A stretch of 35,712 nucleotides of DNA from Clostridia bacterium (GTDB taxonomy: Bacteria > Bacillota > Clostridia > Oscillospirales > Acutalibacteraceae): contig JAFQEL010000044.1 in the NCBI GenBank assembly GCA_017399065.1, positions 1 through 35,712 of the forward strand, given 5' to 3'. The notes under the pieces were generated by a model. That model made no database searches. It worked only from the letters and a program-made list of their open reading frames with translations, and was not told the origin of the DNA. Positions within the stretch are counted from its first letter, which is position 1, and every line of letters begins with the position of its first letter. Both the position numbers and the translations under genes were made by a program. This document shows positions 1 to 8,149 of the stretch, piece after piece.

Positions 1-1
1 C

Positions 2-880
2 AAGAGAATAGGTATGGCAAGAACCGTTCAGGTAAGATGCAACGGTGTTTATTCCTACAAAATCACAGACCCGCTTCTTTTCTATACAAAGATTGCAGGC
101 AACGTTGATGACGAATACAGACGCGAAGAAATTGATATGCAACTCAAGACAGAGTTTATCTCTGCGCTTCAGCCTGCATTTGCAAGACTTACAGAGCTTG
201 AGCTTCGCCCTGCACAGATTCCTGCACACACGACTGAGCTTAAAGATGCCATGAATGCGGCACTCAAGAGTGAGTGGACAGACCGCAGAGGTATTTCCGT
301 TGAATCTATTGCGCTTAATCCCATTACCCTCACAGACGAGGATATGAAGAAGATTACGCAGATGGAAGATGCCGCAACAATGGGCTCAAATCCGTTTATG
401 ATGGCAGGCAGAATGACCGATGCACAGGCAAATGCAATGGAGGCAGCGGCAAGTAACGAAAGCGGCGCAATGAACGGTTTTATGGGCTTCAATATGGCTA
501 TGGGTGCAAACGGCGGCTTCAATGCGGCACAGATGTACCAGGCAGGCGTACAGCAGCAACAGCAGTTTGCTCAACAGCAGCAGGCAGCACCTGCACCGGC
601 TGCTCCTGCACAGGGAAGTTGGAAATGCACCTGCGGAGCAACAGTCAGCGGTAAATTCTGCACGGAATGCGGAGCTAAGAAGCCAGAAGCAGAAGGCTGG
701 ACCTGTGCTTGCGGAGCAGTAAACAAAGGTAAATTCTGCCCCGAGTGCGGAGCTAAAAAGCCCGAGGGTGCACCGCTTTATCAGTGTGACAAATGCGGCT
801 TTAAGCCCGAAGACCCCCACAATCCCCCGAAGTTCTGCCCCGAATGCGGCGACAGATTCGATTCAAGCGACATTCAATAA
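2..880 (+). CDS. SPFH-domain protein with C-terminal zinc ribbons (5' partial)
   Basis: The frame is open to the left edge, so the ATG at 14 is probably internal and the N-terminal part of the SPFH (band 7-like) domain lies outside the window. What is visible, counted from that ATG: the end of an SPFH/YdjI-type domain (residues 1 to about 125), an Ala/Met/Gln-rich low-complexity linker (about 130-200) and three CxC/CxxC zinc ribbons (about 203-285, for example WKCTCGA, FCTECGA, FCPECGD). Proteins of this layout are often called virion core protein-like or YdjI-like; they are thought to act at the membrane as scaffolds, but no reaction is known. It is the first visible gene of an operon whose next three members include further zinc-ribbon or membrane proteins. 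The family call is fairly secure, the role is not. Confidence 0.8.
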   Translation, partial: KRIGMARTVQVRCNGVYSYKITDPLLFYTKIAGNVDDEYRREEIDMQLKTEFISALQPAFARLTELELRPAQIPAHTTELKDAMNAALKSEWTDRRGISVESIALNPITLTDEDMKKITQMEDAATMGSNPFMMAGRMTDAQANAMEAAASNESGAMNGFMGFNMAMGANGGFNAAQMYQAGVQQQQQFAQQQQAAPAPAAPAQGSWKCTCGATVSGKFCTECGAKKPEAEGWTCACGAVNKGKFCPECGAKKPEGAPLYQCDKCGFKPEDPHNPPKFCPECGDRFDSSDIQ

Positions 881-903
881 ATTATTATAAAGGAGATTTA
901 ATT

Positions 904-1884
904 ATGGGACTTTTTGACAAGAAATATTGTGACATTTGCGGCGATAAAATCGGACTTTTGGGCAACAGAAAGCTCGAAGACGGCAATATGTGTAAGGACT
1001 GTGCAAAGAAGCTGTCGCCCTTCTTCAGTGAAAGAAGAAGCTCGACCGTTAACGAAATCAAACAGCAGCTTGAATACAGAGAGCAGAACAAACAGACTCT
1101 TGCAGGCTTTTCAGCTATGTTCACCTTCGGCGAAGACGACAAAATTTATATTGACCCGATGAAGCAGAGCTTTGTTGTTTCACGCCGCAATCCCGGCAGC
1201 TGGAGCGATGAAAATCCTGATGTTATTCCGCTTTCAAGTGTTACGGGCTGTAACCTCAGAGTAGATGAAGACCGTGAGGAAATTTACACTCAGGGTAAGG
1301 ACGGCGAGGAAGTAAGCTACAATCCGCCCAGATACAAGTTTACATACGATTTCTGCATTGACATCAAGGTCAACAATCCCTATTTCGATGAAATTACCGC
1401 AAAGCTCAACGATAACGAAGTTGAGGGTGTCGGCACAATGGAATATAACCGTTATCAGCAGATGGCACAGCAGGTTATCAACAACCTCACTCAGAACGGC
1501 AATGCGGGTATGCCAATGGCCGGCGGCTTTAACCAGCCTATGAATAACGGTATGCCTATGAATCAGGGCTATGCTCCTGCAGGTGCTTACGGTCAGCCCA
1601 ATCCCTATGCTCAGCAGAATGCATACAATCAGCCGATAAACAACGGATATGCTCCTGCTAACGGATATAATCAGCCGATGAACAACGGTTACAACCAACC
1701 GATGAATAACGGTTATAACCAGCCGATGAATAACGGTTACAACCAGCCGATGAATCAGGGCTACAATCAGCAGCCGGCTTACGCTCAGCAGCCCGTATCA
1801 CAGGCTTGGGTATGTCCCGCTTGTAACGCAACAAACGAAAGCGGTGCTTTCTGCGCTTGCTGCGGAACACCCCGACAGAGATGA
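904..1884 (+). CDS. DUF4428-like zinc-finger protein with Asn/Gln-rich repeat tail
   Basis: A protein of 326 residues. The ATG at 904 is chosen because AAAGGAGA lies just upstream; the in-frame ATG at 844 lies inside the previous gene. The N-terminus has a four-cysteine zinc finger (C9, C12, C30, C33; motif YCDICGDK) typical of DUF4428 proteins. A globular domain follows (about 50-195). Then comes a Met/Asn/Gln/Pro/Gly-rich stretch with tandem NNGYNQPM octapeptides (about 205-300). The C-terminus is a zinc ribbon (VCPACNA...FCACCGT). No signal peptide or membrane helix is seen, so it is probably cytoplasmic and may bind the membrane-associated neighbours. Its stop codon overlaps the start of the next gene (ATGA), which suggests translational coupling. 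Function unknown. Confidence 0.85.
   Translation: MGLFDKKYCDICGDKIGLLGNRKLEDGNMCKDCAKKLSPFFSERRSSTVNEIKQQLEYREQNKQTLAGFSAMFTFGEDDKIYIDPMKQSFVVSRRNPGSWSDENPDVIPLSSVTGCNLRVDEDREEIYTQGKDGEEVSYNPPRYKFTYDFCIDIKVNNPYFDEITAKLNDNEVEGVGTMEYNRYQQMAQQVINNLTQNGNAGMPMAGGFNQPMNNGMPMNQGYAPAGAYGQPNPYAQQNAYNQPINNGYAPANGYNQPMNNGYNQPMNNGYNQPMNNGYNQPMNQGYNQQPAYAQQPVSQAWVCPACNATNESGAFCACCGTPRQR
1664..1763 (+). repeat. 24-bp coding tandem repeat
   Basis: About four copies of a 24-bp unit encode the octapeptide NNGYNQPM. Copies differ mainly at synonymous positions (AAC/AAT, TAC/TAT, CAA/CAG), so the peptide is kept although the DNA has drifted. Degenerate relatives flank both sides. Confidence 0.85.
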
Positions 1885-2039
1885 GCAGGATGAAAACCGC
1901 AGTCATTATTATCGTGATTGCAGCATTGGTTGCCGCCATTGCGGCAGGTGTTTGGTATTACAAAACCAAGTTCTATGTACCGGATAAAGACGGTATGGTT
2001 TATTCTCAGACAGATACAAATAAGCAAGGAGATGATTAA
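1881..2039 (+). CDS. small single-pass membrane protein
   Basis: A 52-residue protein whose ATG overlaps the stop codon of the preceding gene (ATGA at 1881-1884). It has one hydrophobic helix, about residues 6-26 (AVIIIVIAALVAAIAAGVW), flanked by lysines, then a short polar tail of about 25 residues ending in NKQGDD. With a positively charged N-terminus and no cleavage site, the tail would probably face outward. An in-frame ATG at 1857 exists but lies within the previous gene and lacks a ribosome site. It sits between two zinc-ribbon proteins and could be their membrane anchor; that is inference. No known family recognised. Confidence 0.7.
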   Translation: MSRMKTAVIIIVIAALVAAIAAGVWYYKTKFYVPDKDGMVYSQTDTNKQGDD

Positions 2040-2041
2040 CC

Positions 2042-3112
2042 TTGTCAACAATTCTTGAACAGAAATGTCCGTGCTGCGGCGGTGCGGTTGAGTTCAACAC
2101 CGGTGCACAAAGGCTGAAATGTCCTTACTGCGACACAGAGTTTGACATTACCGCAATGCCCGAAGATACATCAAATCAGGTTGAGCAGATCAACTGGAAT
2201 TCGCAGGGCGCACAGTGGGGCACAGGCGAAACAGACGGTATGAGCGTTTATGCCTGCAATTCCTGCGGCGGTGAAATTGTTGCCGATACAACAACGGGTG
2301 CAACAACCTGCCCATATTGCGGTAATCAGGTTGTTATGAAGGGACAGTTTTCGGGTGCATTGAAGCCTGACCTTGTCATTCCTTTCAAGCTTGATAAAAA
2401 AGCGGCAAAGGAAGCACTCAAAAAGCATATCTCAACCAAAAAATTCGTGCCTAAATCATTCCTTACCGATAACCGCCTTGAAGAAATTAAGGGTGTTTAC
2501 GTTCCGCATTGGCTCTTTACCTGTGATGCAATCGGCAACGCAAACTACAAAGCCAAAAAGGTAAAGAAATGGTCGGACGAAAATTACGAATACACCGAAA
2601 CCTCGTATTTTGACGTTTACAGAAGCGGCAACATAGGCTTTGACAACGTTCCCGTTGACGGCTCAACCAAAATGCCCGACGACCTTATGGAATCCGTTGA
2701 GCCCTTTGATTTATCGCAGGCTGTCGATTTCAACACCGCATATCTCGCAGGCTATCTTGCGGACAAATACGATGTCACAGCCGAAGAAAGTATGCCCAGA
2801 GCCAATGAAAGAATCAGACAGAGCATTATTGATTCGTTCAGGGAAACCGTAAAGGGATACGACGAGGTTGAAAATCAGGGTGCAAATATGAATGTTGCCA
2901 ACGGCATTTATAAATATGCACTCTATCCCGTGTGGATTCTCAACACAAAATGGAACGGTGAAAATTTCACCTTTGCAATGAACGGACAGACGGGTAAATT
3001 CGTCGGCAATATTCCGACAGATAAAAAAGCCGTCACCAAGGCTTCTCTGTTACTCGGTGCAGGCATAGGCGCAGTAATTTACGGTCTTATGTGGCTGATT
3101 GAGCTGCTTTAA
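2042..3112 (+). CDS. TFIIB-type zinc-ribbon membrane protein
   Basis: A 356-residue protein that starts with TTG; AAGGAGATGATTAACC places a good ribosome site right before it. Two zinc ribbons are clear: CPCCGG...CPYCDT (residues 10-34) and ACNSCGGE...CPYCGN (about 70-95). The long middle part (about 105-325) is a conserved domain of Clostridia proteins often annotated as zinc-ribbon or, wrongly, PriA-like helicase; no helicase motifs are present. The C-terminus ends in a hydrophobic helix (LLLGAGIGAVIYGLMWLIEL), so it is tail-anchored. It is in the same operon as the SPFH and TPM proteins, which suggests a shared membrane complex. Confidence 0.8.
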   Translation: MSTILEQKCPCCGGAVEFNTGAQRLKCPYCDTEFDITAMPEDTSNQVEQINWNSQGAQWGTGETDGMSVYACNSCGGEIVADTTTGATTCPYCGNQVVMKGQFSGALKPDLVIPFKLDKKAAKEALKKHISTKKFVPKSFLTDNRLEEIKGVYVPHWLFTCDAIGNANYKAKKVKKWSDENYEYTETSYFDVYRSGNIGFDNVPVDGSTKMPDDLMESVEPFDLSQAVDFNTAYLAGYLADKYDVTAEESMPRANERIRQSIIDSFRETVKGYDEVENQGANMNVANGIYKYALYPVWILNTKWNGENFTFAMNGQTGKFVGNIPTDKKAVTKASLLLGAGIGAVIYGLMWLIELL

Positions 3113-3127
3113 GGAGGTGCGGGAGAT

Positions 3128-3883
3128 ATGACTAAAAAGATTTTTGCAATAGTTATTGCAGCTCTGGTTTGTGTTTCGTTCGTGTTCTCTGCATCTGCTT
3201 ACACTCAGCAGTATGTAATAGACTACGCCGATAAGCTCTCTTCGAGTGAAATTGAAGAACTTGATTTGTTTGCCGAAAAGATTGAAGCTGTTTACGGCAT
3301 TACCGTGCTTTTCTGCATAACCGAAGGTACCGGCGATGTAACTGTCGATGAATTTGCTGCTCAAACCTATGGCGATTACACCGATAACGAAAACGGTATA
3401 ATAATCGTTCACGACGATTGGAACAAAGAATATTCAACATTTGCTTGGGGCAATGCAGAAGAAATTCTGACAGATGCCGCTGTTGGCAGTATGATTAATG
3501 CGTATGACAGCAACGACAGATATTACGGCGGAATATATGCCTGCTATGAGCTGGCGGAAGAATATCTTGAAAACGGATATTCCGGCGGATATGTTTATGA
3601 CGGCGAGCCTTTGAATAACGGTACCGATATAATAGGTGCAAGCGAAGAAAAAGACGGTGTTTCAATTATCTGGCTGCCTGTTTCGCTCGGAATCGGTTTG
3701 CTTATCGGTTTTCTTATCATTAACGGCATTGCCTCAAAAAACAAGTCGGTAAAAATGCAGGAGAATGCAACTGTATATACCAGGCCCGGCAGTATGGTTA
3801 TAACAGGAAGTGCGGACAATTTTCTGTATAACAACGTTGAGCGCAGAGAAAAGCCGAAGCAGACTGAAAGCAAAAATAATTAG
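3128..3883 (+). CDS. TPM-domain (YgcG-like) membrane protein
   Basis: A 251-residue protein behind an AAGGAGGTGCGGGAG ribosome site. It has a signal peptide (residues 1 to about 24, likely cleaved after SASA), then a TPM domain (about 28-150) recognisable from VIDYADKLSSSEIEELD and the following YGITVLF strand, and a transmembrane helix near residues 178-200, with a short cytoplasmic tail. TPM-domain proteins are small extracytoplasmic proteins; some act in photosystem repair or as weak phosphatases, others are of unknown role. Here it would display the TPM domain outside the membrane. The operon context of zinc-ribbon and SPFH proteins supports an envelope maintenance role, as an inference. 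Confidence 0.8.
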   Translation: MTKKIFAIVIAALVCVSFVFSASAYTQQYVIDYADKLSSSEIEELDLFAEKIEAVYGITVLFCITEGTGDVTVDEFAAQTYGDYTDNENGIIIVHDDWNKEYSTFAWGNAEEILTDAAVGSMINAYDSNDRYYGGIYACYELAEEYLENGYSGGYVYDGEPLNNGTDIIGASEEKDGVSIIWLPVSLGIGLLIGFLIINGIASKNKSVKMQENATVYTRPGSMVITGSADNFLYNNVERREKPKQTESKNN

Positions 3884-3899
3884 GTTTGGAGGAATTTAT

Positions 3900-4355
3900 A
3901 TGGATTTTATCGGCAAATGGAAATTTCACTCAATAGGCGTATTCAATGATAATGACGAACTTGTTTATTTAACGGCAGAAGACTATCTTGATTCGCCTAT
4001 GCTTTACATAGATGAAACAGATGAAGATGCCGCTAACGAAGAAATGAAGGAACGCAAAAAGATTATCGGTATGCAGATTAAAATATGCGATGACGGCAAG
4101 CTGTATATGCTGATGCCCTTGCCCGAAGGTGTGTCGCAGGCTGAGGTGGATAAAGCGGTTGCAGCAGGATATTTCAATCTTGTTGACGGTATGATTGCCG
4201 ACTCACCAATGCAGTGGGAACTGCGTGACGGTGAGCTTTGGTATGATACAGGAATTACAGGTGAAGTTTTTGACGAAGAAGCACAGACTTGGGTAAAGGC
4301 ACTTGACGAAAGAGGATACTTTACCTTTATTAATTACAGATTTATCAAAGAATAG
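3900..4355 (+). CDS. hypothetical protein, acidic, 151 residues
   Basis: The start at 3900 follows TTTGGAGGAATTTAT; an in-frame ATG at 3810 lies inside the previous gene and has no ribosome site. The protein begins MDFIGKWKFHSIGVFNDNDE and alternates beta-strand-like stretches with acidic turns; the WKF start and the late strand FINYRFIKE resemble a small lipocalin-like or beta-barrel fold, but this is only an impression. No signal peptide, membrane helix or metal motif is visible. It lies 16 bp after the TPM gene and 12 bp before the next gene, clearly within the operon. Confidence 0.7.
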   Translation: MDFIGKWKFHSIGVFNDNDELVYLTAEDYLDSPMLYIDETDEDAANEEMKERKKIIGMQIKICDDGKLYMLMPLPEGVSQAEVDKAVAAGYFNLVDGMIADSPMQWELRDGELWYDTGITGEVFDEEAQTWVKALDERGYFTFINYRFIKE

Positions 4356-4367
4356 GAGGCATTACAA

Positions 4368-4979
4368 ATGGGACTTTTTGATTCACTTAAAAGACAGGCA
4401 GAATCCGCACTTAAAAGAGAGGTTTCGCAGGGCATTAACAAAGCAGTGAACAATGCCGTGCAGTCAGTAGGCAAGGGCAGAAACCACACCGAAACCTTTA
4501 CCTTTGCTTCACTTCCGACAAATGTTGCCGAGCTTCAGGCTTTGCCAGAAGCAAGCCTTGACTCCGCCTTCAAAACGACGGCGCTCACCCTTGCGGCTCT
4601 GTGCCATTACGAGCACAACCCCGACGCAACAATTGAAATGCTCAACTTCTTAAAAGGACCCGGCGAAGTCAGCGGCTTTGAAAAGCAGTTTATCAAAGAG
4701 CATCTCGGATCGGAAGGCTATAAGGCTCGCTCATATTTTGAAGGTGCAACTCCGCAGAACAGCTATAAGCCCAACGTGCCCTATAAAATTACCGTTATTG
4801 AAAATCCTTATTCCTTCGATAATGCCGATTGGGCAACGCTCTATGTTCAGAGCGGCGGTGCAGATAACCCCAGACCTGTGAAGCTTCGCAGAAAGCCCTC
4901 AACAGGCCAGTGGTTCCTTGTCGAAATCCAGTGCCTTGAGGATATCCGTGTGCCCGTAGAGGAAGACCCCTGGGCATAA
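4368..4979 (+). CDS. conserved hypothetical protein (DUF6935-like)
   Basis: A 203-residue soluble protein behind TAGGAGGCATTACAA. It starts with a likely amphipathic helix (MGLFDSLKRQAESALKREVS), similar to the MGLFD start of the DUF4428 protein in this operon, which could mark membrane association or a shared partner. The middle holds a helical region (about 50-125) with conserved features seen in Clostridia proteins of SPFH neighbourhoods, and the end (about 130-203) is beta-rich (PYKITVIENPY, WATLYVQSGG). I recall this family as DUF6935 but cannot confirm it. No enzyme motif is seen. Confidence 0.7.
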   Translation: MGLFDSLKRQAESALKREVSQGINKAVNNAVQSVGKGRNHTETFTFASLPTNVAELQALPEASLDSAFKTTALTLAALCHYEHNPDATIEMLNFLKGPGEVSGFEKQFIKEHLGSEGYKARSYFEGATPQNSYKPNVPYKITVIENPYSFDNADWATLYVQSGGADNPRPVKLRRKPSTGQWFLVEIQCLEDIRVPVEEDPWA

Positions 4980-5002
4980 AATAAAACAAAGGAGATATTA
5001 CT

Positions 5003-6433
5003 ATGAAAAAATTACTTGCAGTTCTTCTCGCACTTGCAATGTTGTTTTCCTTTGCCGCCTGCGGCGATGATTCTCCCGAAAAGCCCGATAACACAAAACA
5101 GCCGTCTGCCAATTCCGATGCAGAAATTGAAGCATCGCTCTTTACTGTTGATTTTGGCGGCGACTGGATAAATATTGAAGATGACTTCAAGAATGAAGAA
5201 GGATACTCTAAAGCTGTTCTTCAGATTCTCGACCCGGAGGACAATGAGTATTACTTAGTTGAGGCAACAATCAGCGTTGAGATTGACGAGCCATACGATT
5301 TCCGTGAGGACCTTGTATATTACGGCTTTAATCAGTATGAATACAAGGAAAACAATGCTTATGAAACCGTAAAGGTCGGCGGCGTTGACCTTCTTAAGTA
5401 TGACGACGGCGATGACACACTCGTTTATTTCAACCGTGTTGAGAGTGCAAGCGCATCTGTTTATGTTGAGTTTGATGCAACAGACACCGGCGACAGCCGC
5501 ATCCAGGCACTACTTGACGGTATAAACTTCAATCTCAAGGATATCGGAAACGAAGACGGTCCTTGGGAGTGGGAAGGCGAAAAGTTTTCAGCAGATGCCG
5601 CAAGCGTAAATGCGGGTTCGTTTACAGTTGCATCGACATTCGTTCCTTTTGAAGCACCCGTTACAACCTTTGAAACCTTTGACCATTCAGTTGCCGCAAT
5701 CGGTGACAGAGTATATGTGCTTGTTGACGGCGAGCTCAGCGAATGTCACTATGACGGTTCAACCCTTGCCTTTGTTAACAAAATCGAGCTTCCCGAAGAC
5801 GATTATGACAGAATTGAAGCAACGGCCGACGGTACACTCTGGGTCAGCGGCGGTATGAATGACATTCTCTGCATCAAAGACGGCAAGACAGTTGCAACAT
5901 ACGAAGATATCGACAATCTCGCAATTCATCCGTCAGGTGCCTGGGGTGTTAACTTCTTTACTTCCAACGAATGTGAGATCGTTACATTTAGCGGCAATAC
6001 ATACTCTTCAACTCCCGTAACCTTCAAAGAAGCGGATACAATAATGCAGCTTTGTGTTGATGAAAACAATATTTATGTTTGTGCAAATGCAGCAGACGAC
6101 AGCGGACACAAGGTGTTTATTTACAACAAAGACGGTGTTCTTCAGAAAACTCTCTGCGATGCTGAAGGTGAGGGACTTGGCAGCGTAACCTTTGTTACAC
6201 AGACATCAAACGGCTACATTGCCTTTGACGGCAATATGAGAGATGTTCTTCTTTGGGATAACAGCGGTGCGTTCATTGCAGAAATTTCAGACGGCGACCT
6301 GTTCAGCACAAATTATCCGTGGTTCTGCGATTCGGCAGTTCTTGATGACGGAAGCGTTATTACAATTATGACAGATGAGCGTGAAGACCGATCAGCAACA
6401 GAGGTTGTTGCGTTCATCGTCAAAGGATTCTGA
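5003..6433 (+). CDS. lipoprotein with beta-propeller-like C-terminal part
   Basis: A 476-residue lipoprotein; AAAGGAGATATT precedes the ATG. The signal sequence ends in a lipobox (LFSFAAC, lipidated Cys at residue 20), followed by a charged Pro/Asn/Lys linker. Residues about 45-175 form one domain with strands such as LFTVDFGGDWINIED. Residues about 215-476 contain repeated short strands of the type IYVCANAADDSGH and GYIAFDGNMRDVLLW, which suggests a beta-propeller. It would sit on the outer face of the cytoplasmic membrane. It lies 23 bp after the previous gene, and the next lipoprotein gene follows after 5 bp. The ligand is unknown. Confidence 0.75.
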   Translation: MKKLLAVLLALAMLFSFAACGDDSPEKPDNTKQPSANSDAEIEASLFTVDFGGDWINIEDDFKNEEGYSKAVLQILDPEDNEYYLVEATISVEIDEPYDFREDLVYYGFNQYEYKENNAYETVKVGGVDLLKYDDGDDTLVYFNRVESASASVYVEFDATDTGDSRIQALLDGINFNLKDIGNEDGPWEWEGEKFSADAASVNAGSFTVASTFVPFEAPVTTFETFDHSVAAIGDRVYVLVDGELSECHYDGSTLAFVNKIELPEDDYDRIEATADGTLWVSGGMNDILCIKDGKTVATYEDIDNLAIHPSGAWGVNFFTSNECEIVTFSGNTYSSTPVTFKEADTIMQLCVDENNIYVCANAADDSGHKVFIYNKDGVLQKTLCDAEGEGLGSVTFVTQTSNGYIAFDGNMRDVLLWDNSGAFIAEISDGDLFSTNYPWFCDSAVLDDGSVITIMTDEREDRSATEVVAFIVKGF

Positions 6434-6438
6434 TATTA

Positions 6439-7647
6439 ATGGGTAAGTTAAAAAGAATTATCGGCATATTGCTGGTTTTGTGTTTTATGGTTGCTTTTAC
6501 CTCTTGCGGAGAAAACTCTCCGCAGGAGGTTACTCCAAACGAAACAACACAGACTGCCGAAAATGAAATAAGTGAAGAAACAACCGTTCTTTCACTCAAC
6601 AAGGAATATATTTCTCATTATGAATGGTATGAGGATCATCCCGAAATGCTTGTAAGAAGCGAATATACGGATGTTACCCTTGATAAATCAATGGAGAAAA
6701 AATATCCGCTTCTTGCAAAAGCCCTCACGGAAACCTCCGCTATGAGAAAAAGAGCAATGGAAGAAGAAAAGGATAATTTTATCGTTACCGCTACCGAAGA
6801 ATTTTTGAATGACAGCGAAGCCTTTTCAACCTATGTTTCGACTCTTGATGTTCAGGTCAGGCGTGCCGACAGTGTTGCCGTCAGTATTGTTGAAGATTAC
6901 AATTCTGAAACTGACAGAGCATTCAACTGCCTTAATTACGACACAGAAAGCGGAAAACTGCTTGCTCTTTCCGATGTTGTAACGGATATTGCAAAGCTTC
7001 CGTCAATCGTTGAAAAAGAAGTTGCAAGCCGTGTTTTTCAAGGCGAATCCGATGTTGAAACAGCAATTCCCGATTATTTCAAAAACACTCCGGAAGAAGA
7101 TATCACATGGGTGCTTGAATATAACGGCATAACATTTTATTTCGAGCCGGGTGCTGTTGCTCCCACAAATTTCGGCATTCAGACAGCAACAGTTACATTT
7201 GCGGAGCATCCCGATTTGTTCAAAGAAAAATATACTGCCGTACCCGATGCATATGTTGTAAGCCTGCCCTTATCGTCACCGTTCTTTACCGACATCACGG
7301 GTGACAAACGTGCAGATGAGCTCACCGTTTCGGGCAACTACGACCCCGATGGCAGATATTATTACACGCTCGCTATTTCTTTCGAAAGCTCAAGCTATGA
7401 GGCGGATTGGTTTTCCTATGACCTGAATCCGTATTATGTCAAAACCGCAGACGGTGACAGCTTCCTCTATGTGTTCAGCGAGGAAAGCGAAACGGAAGAC
7501 CGTCAGATGATTCTGTGCGTATTCAGCCTCAAAAACGGTGAAATCAAACAGATAAGCGAAACGGACACGGATATGCTTTACAAAGGTAACAATGTGTTTA
7601 CCGTACCTACAGACCCGGATATGCTTATTTCAGCTGTTAAAAATTAA
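6439..7647 (+). CDS. lipoprotein with DUF3298 (RsiV-like) domain
   Basis: A 402-residue lipoprotein with lipobox VAFTSC (Cys at about residue 23) and a Thr/Glu-rich linker. The central part (about 95-260) matches the DUF4163/DUF3298 pair found in RsiV and PdaC: SAFSTY-like strands, an FNCLNYDTESGKLLALSDV segment and the diagnostic NGITFYFEPGAVAP near residue 230. In RsiV this domain binds lysozyme; in PdaC it accompanies a deacetylase. Here no sigma-factor-binding N-terminus or catalytic domain is attached, so it may bind a wall component. The C-terminal 130 residues form a separate beta-rich domain. It is the last gene of the operon, 5 bp after the preceding lipoprotein and followed by a terminator. 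Confidence 0.8.
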   Translation: MGKLKRIIGILLVLCFMVAFTSCGENSPQEVTPNETTQTAENEISEETTVLSLNKEYISHYEWYEDHPEMLVRSEYTDVTLDKSMEKKYPLLAKALTETSAMRKRAMEEEKDNFIVTATEEFLNDSEAFSTYVSTLDVQVRRADSVAVSIVEDYNSETDRAFNCLNYDTESGKLLALSDVVTDIAKLPSIVEKEVASRVFQGESDVETAIPDYFKNTPEEDITWVLEYNGITFYFEPGAVAPTNFGIQTATVTFAEHPDLFKEKYTAVPDAYVVSLPLSSPFFTDITGDKRADELTVSGNYDPDGRYYYTLAISFESSSYEADWFSYDLNPYYVKTADGDSFLYVFSEESETEDRQMILCVFSLKNGEIKQISETDTDMLYKGNNVFTVPTDPDMLISAVKN

Positions 7648-7661
7648 TAACCTCAAAACAT

Positions 7662-7705
7662 AAACAGGTGTAACAGGAGTTAATCCCCGTTGCACCTGTT
7701 TGTAT
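7662..7705 (+). terminator. rho-independent terminator
   Basis: A 13-bp stem (AAACAGGTGTAAC with GTTGCACCTGTTT, one G-U pair) with a 14-base loop, then a short T-rich tail, lies 15 bp after the last operon gene. Confidence 0.8.
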
Positions 7706-7761
7706 TAAAGAAGTTGAATTCGGCTGGTTTTAAATAAAAAACCTCTTAATAGAAAAAGGTG

Positions 7762-7875
7762 TTTTGGCGCGCCGGAAGGAACTCGATTCGCGCCGCCGCT
7801 ACGGCGGCTTGGTCGCTCGCGGTCACAACAGTCCACAGGACTGTTGCTCTGTACCGCTCGTCCTTCGAGTCCCTA
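7762..7875. repeat. small palindromic element imitating a tRNA 3' end
   Basis: The left end (7762-7789) nearly copies the acceptor/T-arm of the adjacent tRNA-Arg as read on the plus strand: the first 24 bases, TTTTGGCGCGC..GGAAGG.ACTCGA, differ at only two positions. The right end (CCTTCGAGTCCCT) is an imperfect inverted copy of the left T-arm part. Inside are two hairpins: GCCGCCG-CTA-CGGCGGC (7792-7808) and CAACAGTCC-ACA-GGACTGTTG (7826-7846). The whole looks like a non-autonomous repeat of REP or MITE type. It does not encode a plausible protein. No second copy is in the window. Confidence 0.6.
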
Positions 7876-7884
7876 CAACCCGAA

Positions 7885-7923
7885 CAAAAAAATAACCGAC
7901 ACGCAAAAAGCGTATCGGTTATT
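7885..7923 (-). terminator. terminator of tRNA-Arg
   Basis: Read on the minus strand, a 14-bp stem (AATAACCGATACGC with GCGTGTCGGTTATT, one U-G pair, loop of five) is followed by a T run. It begins one base after the tRNA CCA end. Confidence 0.85.
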
Positions 7924-7924
7924 T

Positions 7925-8001
7925 TGGCGCGCTGGAAGGGACTCGAACCCCTGACCTTTTGGTTCGTAGCCAAACACTCTATCCAGCTGAGCTACCAGCG
8001 C
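7925..8001 (-). tRNA. tRNA-Arg (anticodon ACG)
   Basis: The minus strand folds as a complete 77-base tRNA. The acceptor arms are GCGCTGG and CCAGCGC, with discriminator G and an encoded CCA end. The D-arm contains AGCTCAGCTGGATAGAG. The anticodon arm is TTTGG-CTACGAA-CCAAA, which gives anticodon ACG. The T-arm contains GGTTCGAGTCC. In bacteria this tRNA is normally deaminated by TadA to ICG and reads CGU, CGC and CGA. Confidence 0.95.
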
Positions 8002-8029
8002 AAAAGTGCGGTTTTTTGACCGCTCAAGT

Positions 8030-8058
8030 ATATTATCACATTTGTTAGGAAAAAGCAA
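8030..8058 (-). promoter_or_regulatory. promoter of tRNA-Arg
   Basis: On the minus strand TTGCTT and TAATAT are separated by 17 bases, ending 28 bases before the tRNA 5' end. A short GCGGT-GACCGC hairpin lies in the leader. Confidence 0.5.
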
Positions 8059-8149
8059 GTGTTTTTTAGTAATTTTTAAAATAAATTTTGGGTTGGAGAG
8101 GAATAGAGAGAAATACAGAGGAAATTTGGGTGGCATGCAGGAAGATGGT

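Noticed and set aside
8059-8149. terminator after the DHHW gene
   Set aside because: No stem with a T run on the minus strand could be found in this stretch.
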